Shown piece by piece: positions 4,586-5,156 of a DNA stretch of 5,156 bases. The DNA is from an archaeon (GTDB taxonomy: Archaea > Iainarchaeota > Iainarchaeia > Iainarchaeales > Iainarchaeaceae). The stretch spans positions 1-5,156 of the forward strand of contig JANLGZ010000001.1 in NCBI GenBank assembly GCA_024653905.1, in the 5' to 3' direction. Under the pieces are notes generated by a model. It searched no databases, was not told where the DNA came from, and saw nothing but the letters and a program-made list of their open reading frames with translations. Each line of letters begins with the position of its first letter. Within the stretch, counting starts at the first letter, position 1. The translations under genes were made by a program, and so were the position numbers.

Positions 4586-5146
4586 TAATCCTGTTGTTGG
4601 TAATGAACCAAATGCTGACAATACTGCTACTCCAACAATTACTGCCAAAATTGTTGCTATTATGAATAATATCACAATAGGGATTAATATGGTCAGAATT
4701 GCTCTTCCTGTTGATAATCCTTGTGAGATTTTAATAACAAGATAAAGCAAATAGAGTGCATAAATTGATGCTAACCAACCAACGAATGGTATCCATGAAA
4801 CTAATGCTATTGGAACTGCGTACAAAGAAGCCAGATAAAAAATCTGAGAAAAACTTCCTTTTCCTCCAAGAACTTTTGCAACTATGAAGAATAGTCCTGC
4901 AATTATCAATGCTCCAATTACCTGAAATATAGGCGTTGTTGCAATTGAAAGCACTCCTGGAGCCACTGCTTCAAGACTTCCTCCAAAAATTGCACCTATA
5001 ATTCCGAATAATAGGAATGCCAGGATTCCTGAAATAAGTCCAGCAATAGCATAGTTTACTATTCCAATTCCAAGGTTTGCATTTTTCTTTTCTGCATTAA
5101 ATGTTTCCTGTGGTTTTGTTATTGCTTTAATCCATAAATCAATCAT
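4574..5146 (-). CDS. Yip1-family integral membrane protein
   Basis: This protein of 190 residues (from the ATG) has about five membrane helices. It begins with a short cytoplasmic stretch containing WIKAITKPQETF, the typical start of Yip1-domain proteins (W near the N-terminus, then a KP-x-x-x-F motif). Counted from the ATG, helices lie at about 27-54, 67-92, 102-120, 120-139 and 148-175. The most conserved part, GGKGSFSQIFYLASLYAVP followed by SWIPFVGWLASIYALYLLYLVIKISQ, fits the Yip1 core. The eukaryotic relatives act in membrane traffic, whereas the role of the prokaryotic members is unknown. I start it at the ATG (5146) and not at the in-frame GTG (5155), because the GTG overlaps a GGTGA ribosome site at 5152-5156 that is correctly spaced for the ATG. 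An upstream start beyond the edge cannot be fully excluded. The gene ends in a strong hairpin terminator, which separates it from the ACT-domain gene. Confidence 0.85.
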   Translation of the reverse strand: MIDLWIKAITKPQETFNAEKKNANLGIGIVNYAIAGLISGILAFLLFGIIGAIFGGSLEAVAPGVLSIATTPIFQVIGALIIAGLFFIVAKVLGGKGSFSQIFYLASLYAVPIALVSWIPFVGWLASIYALYLLYLVIKISQGLSTGRAILTILIPIVILFIIATILAVIVGVAVLSAFGSLPTTGLFGL

Positions 5147-5151
5147 TTTTT

Positions 5152-5156
5152 TCACC
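5152..5156 (-). promoter_or_regulatory. Ribosome binding site GGTGA that decides the Yip1-family start
   Basis: GGTGA on the minus strand pairs with the archaeal anti-Shine-Dalgarno sequence and is 5 nt before the ATG at 5146. It overlaps the alternative GTG at 5153-5155. A Shine-Dalgarno site implies a leadered mRNA, perhaps an internal operon gene whose upstream partner is beyond the window. Confidence 0.5.

Noticed and set aside
4461..4745. Plus-strand open frame of 94 residues
   Set aside because: Its second half is antisense to the Yip1-family gene and its first half runs through the terminator region. No ribosome site or family match.
5153..5155. GTG as the start of the Yip1-family gene
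   Set aside because: It overlaps the GGTGA ribosome site that is correctly spaced for the ATG at 5144-5146. It would add only three residues.

Overview
The window is A+T-rich (roughly two thirds A+T by eye) and looks archaeal. The evidence is an archaeal-type FAD synthase (RibL), TATA boxes of the TTTAAATA type about 25-28 nt upstream of several start codons with no Shine-Dalgarno site (leaderless mRNAs), GGTGA-type Shine-Dalgarno sites at internal or edge genes, and an M29 aminopeptidase, ACT_7-like and Yip1-like membrane proteins. Small genes, tight packing and no obvious complete pathway fit a DPANN-type genome (for example Woesearchaeota or Pacearchaeota). That placement is inference. The odd length, with open frames at the left edge and probably at the right, fits a short metagenomic contig.

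Layout. (1) 1-1180, plus strand: a probable three-gene transcription unit. It holds the C-terminal end of a RimK-like ATP-grasp ligase, an N-formylglutamate-amidohydrolase-family protein starting 3 nt after the ligase stop, and a SemiSWEET-type sugar transporter 16 nt further on. (2) 1223-1735, plus: an unrecognised 170-aa helical protein with its own leaderless promoter. It converges on and overlaps by 11 bp the next gene. (3) 1725-3257, minus: ribL followed by an M29 aminopeptidase, each with its own TATA box. (4) 3375-3869, plus: a small HEAT-repeat-like protein divergent from ribL. (5) 3995-4381, minus: an ACT-domain protein with its own promoter. (6) 4574-5146, minus: a Yip1-family membrane protein ending in a hairpin-plus-T-tract terminator. 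No stretch longer than 192 nt lacks a gene. I see no tRNA, rRNA, CRISPR array or mobile element.

How the genes may work together. The only tight functional coupling is at the left end. A peptide-bond-forming ATP-grasp ligase (glutamate-ligase superfamily) sits directly before an amidohydrolase that acts on acylated glutamate-like substrates, which suggests a make/trim pair acting on a glutamylated or otherwise amidated molecule. The other genes look like independent housekeeping or accessory units: flavin cofactor synthesis, peptide breakdown, amino-acid sensing and a membrane protein. I see no clearly novel defence or mobile system. The best leads are the ligase/amidohydrolase pair, the unidentified 170-aa protein, and an intergenic motif GTTGAAGG that occurs three times, each time 44-55 nt upstream of a TATA-like box.
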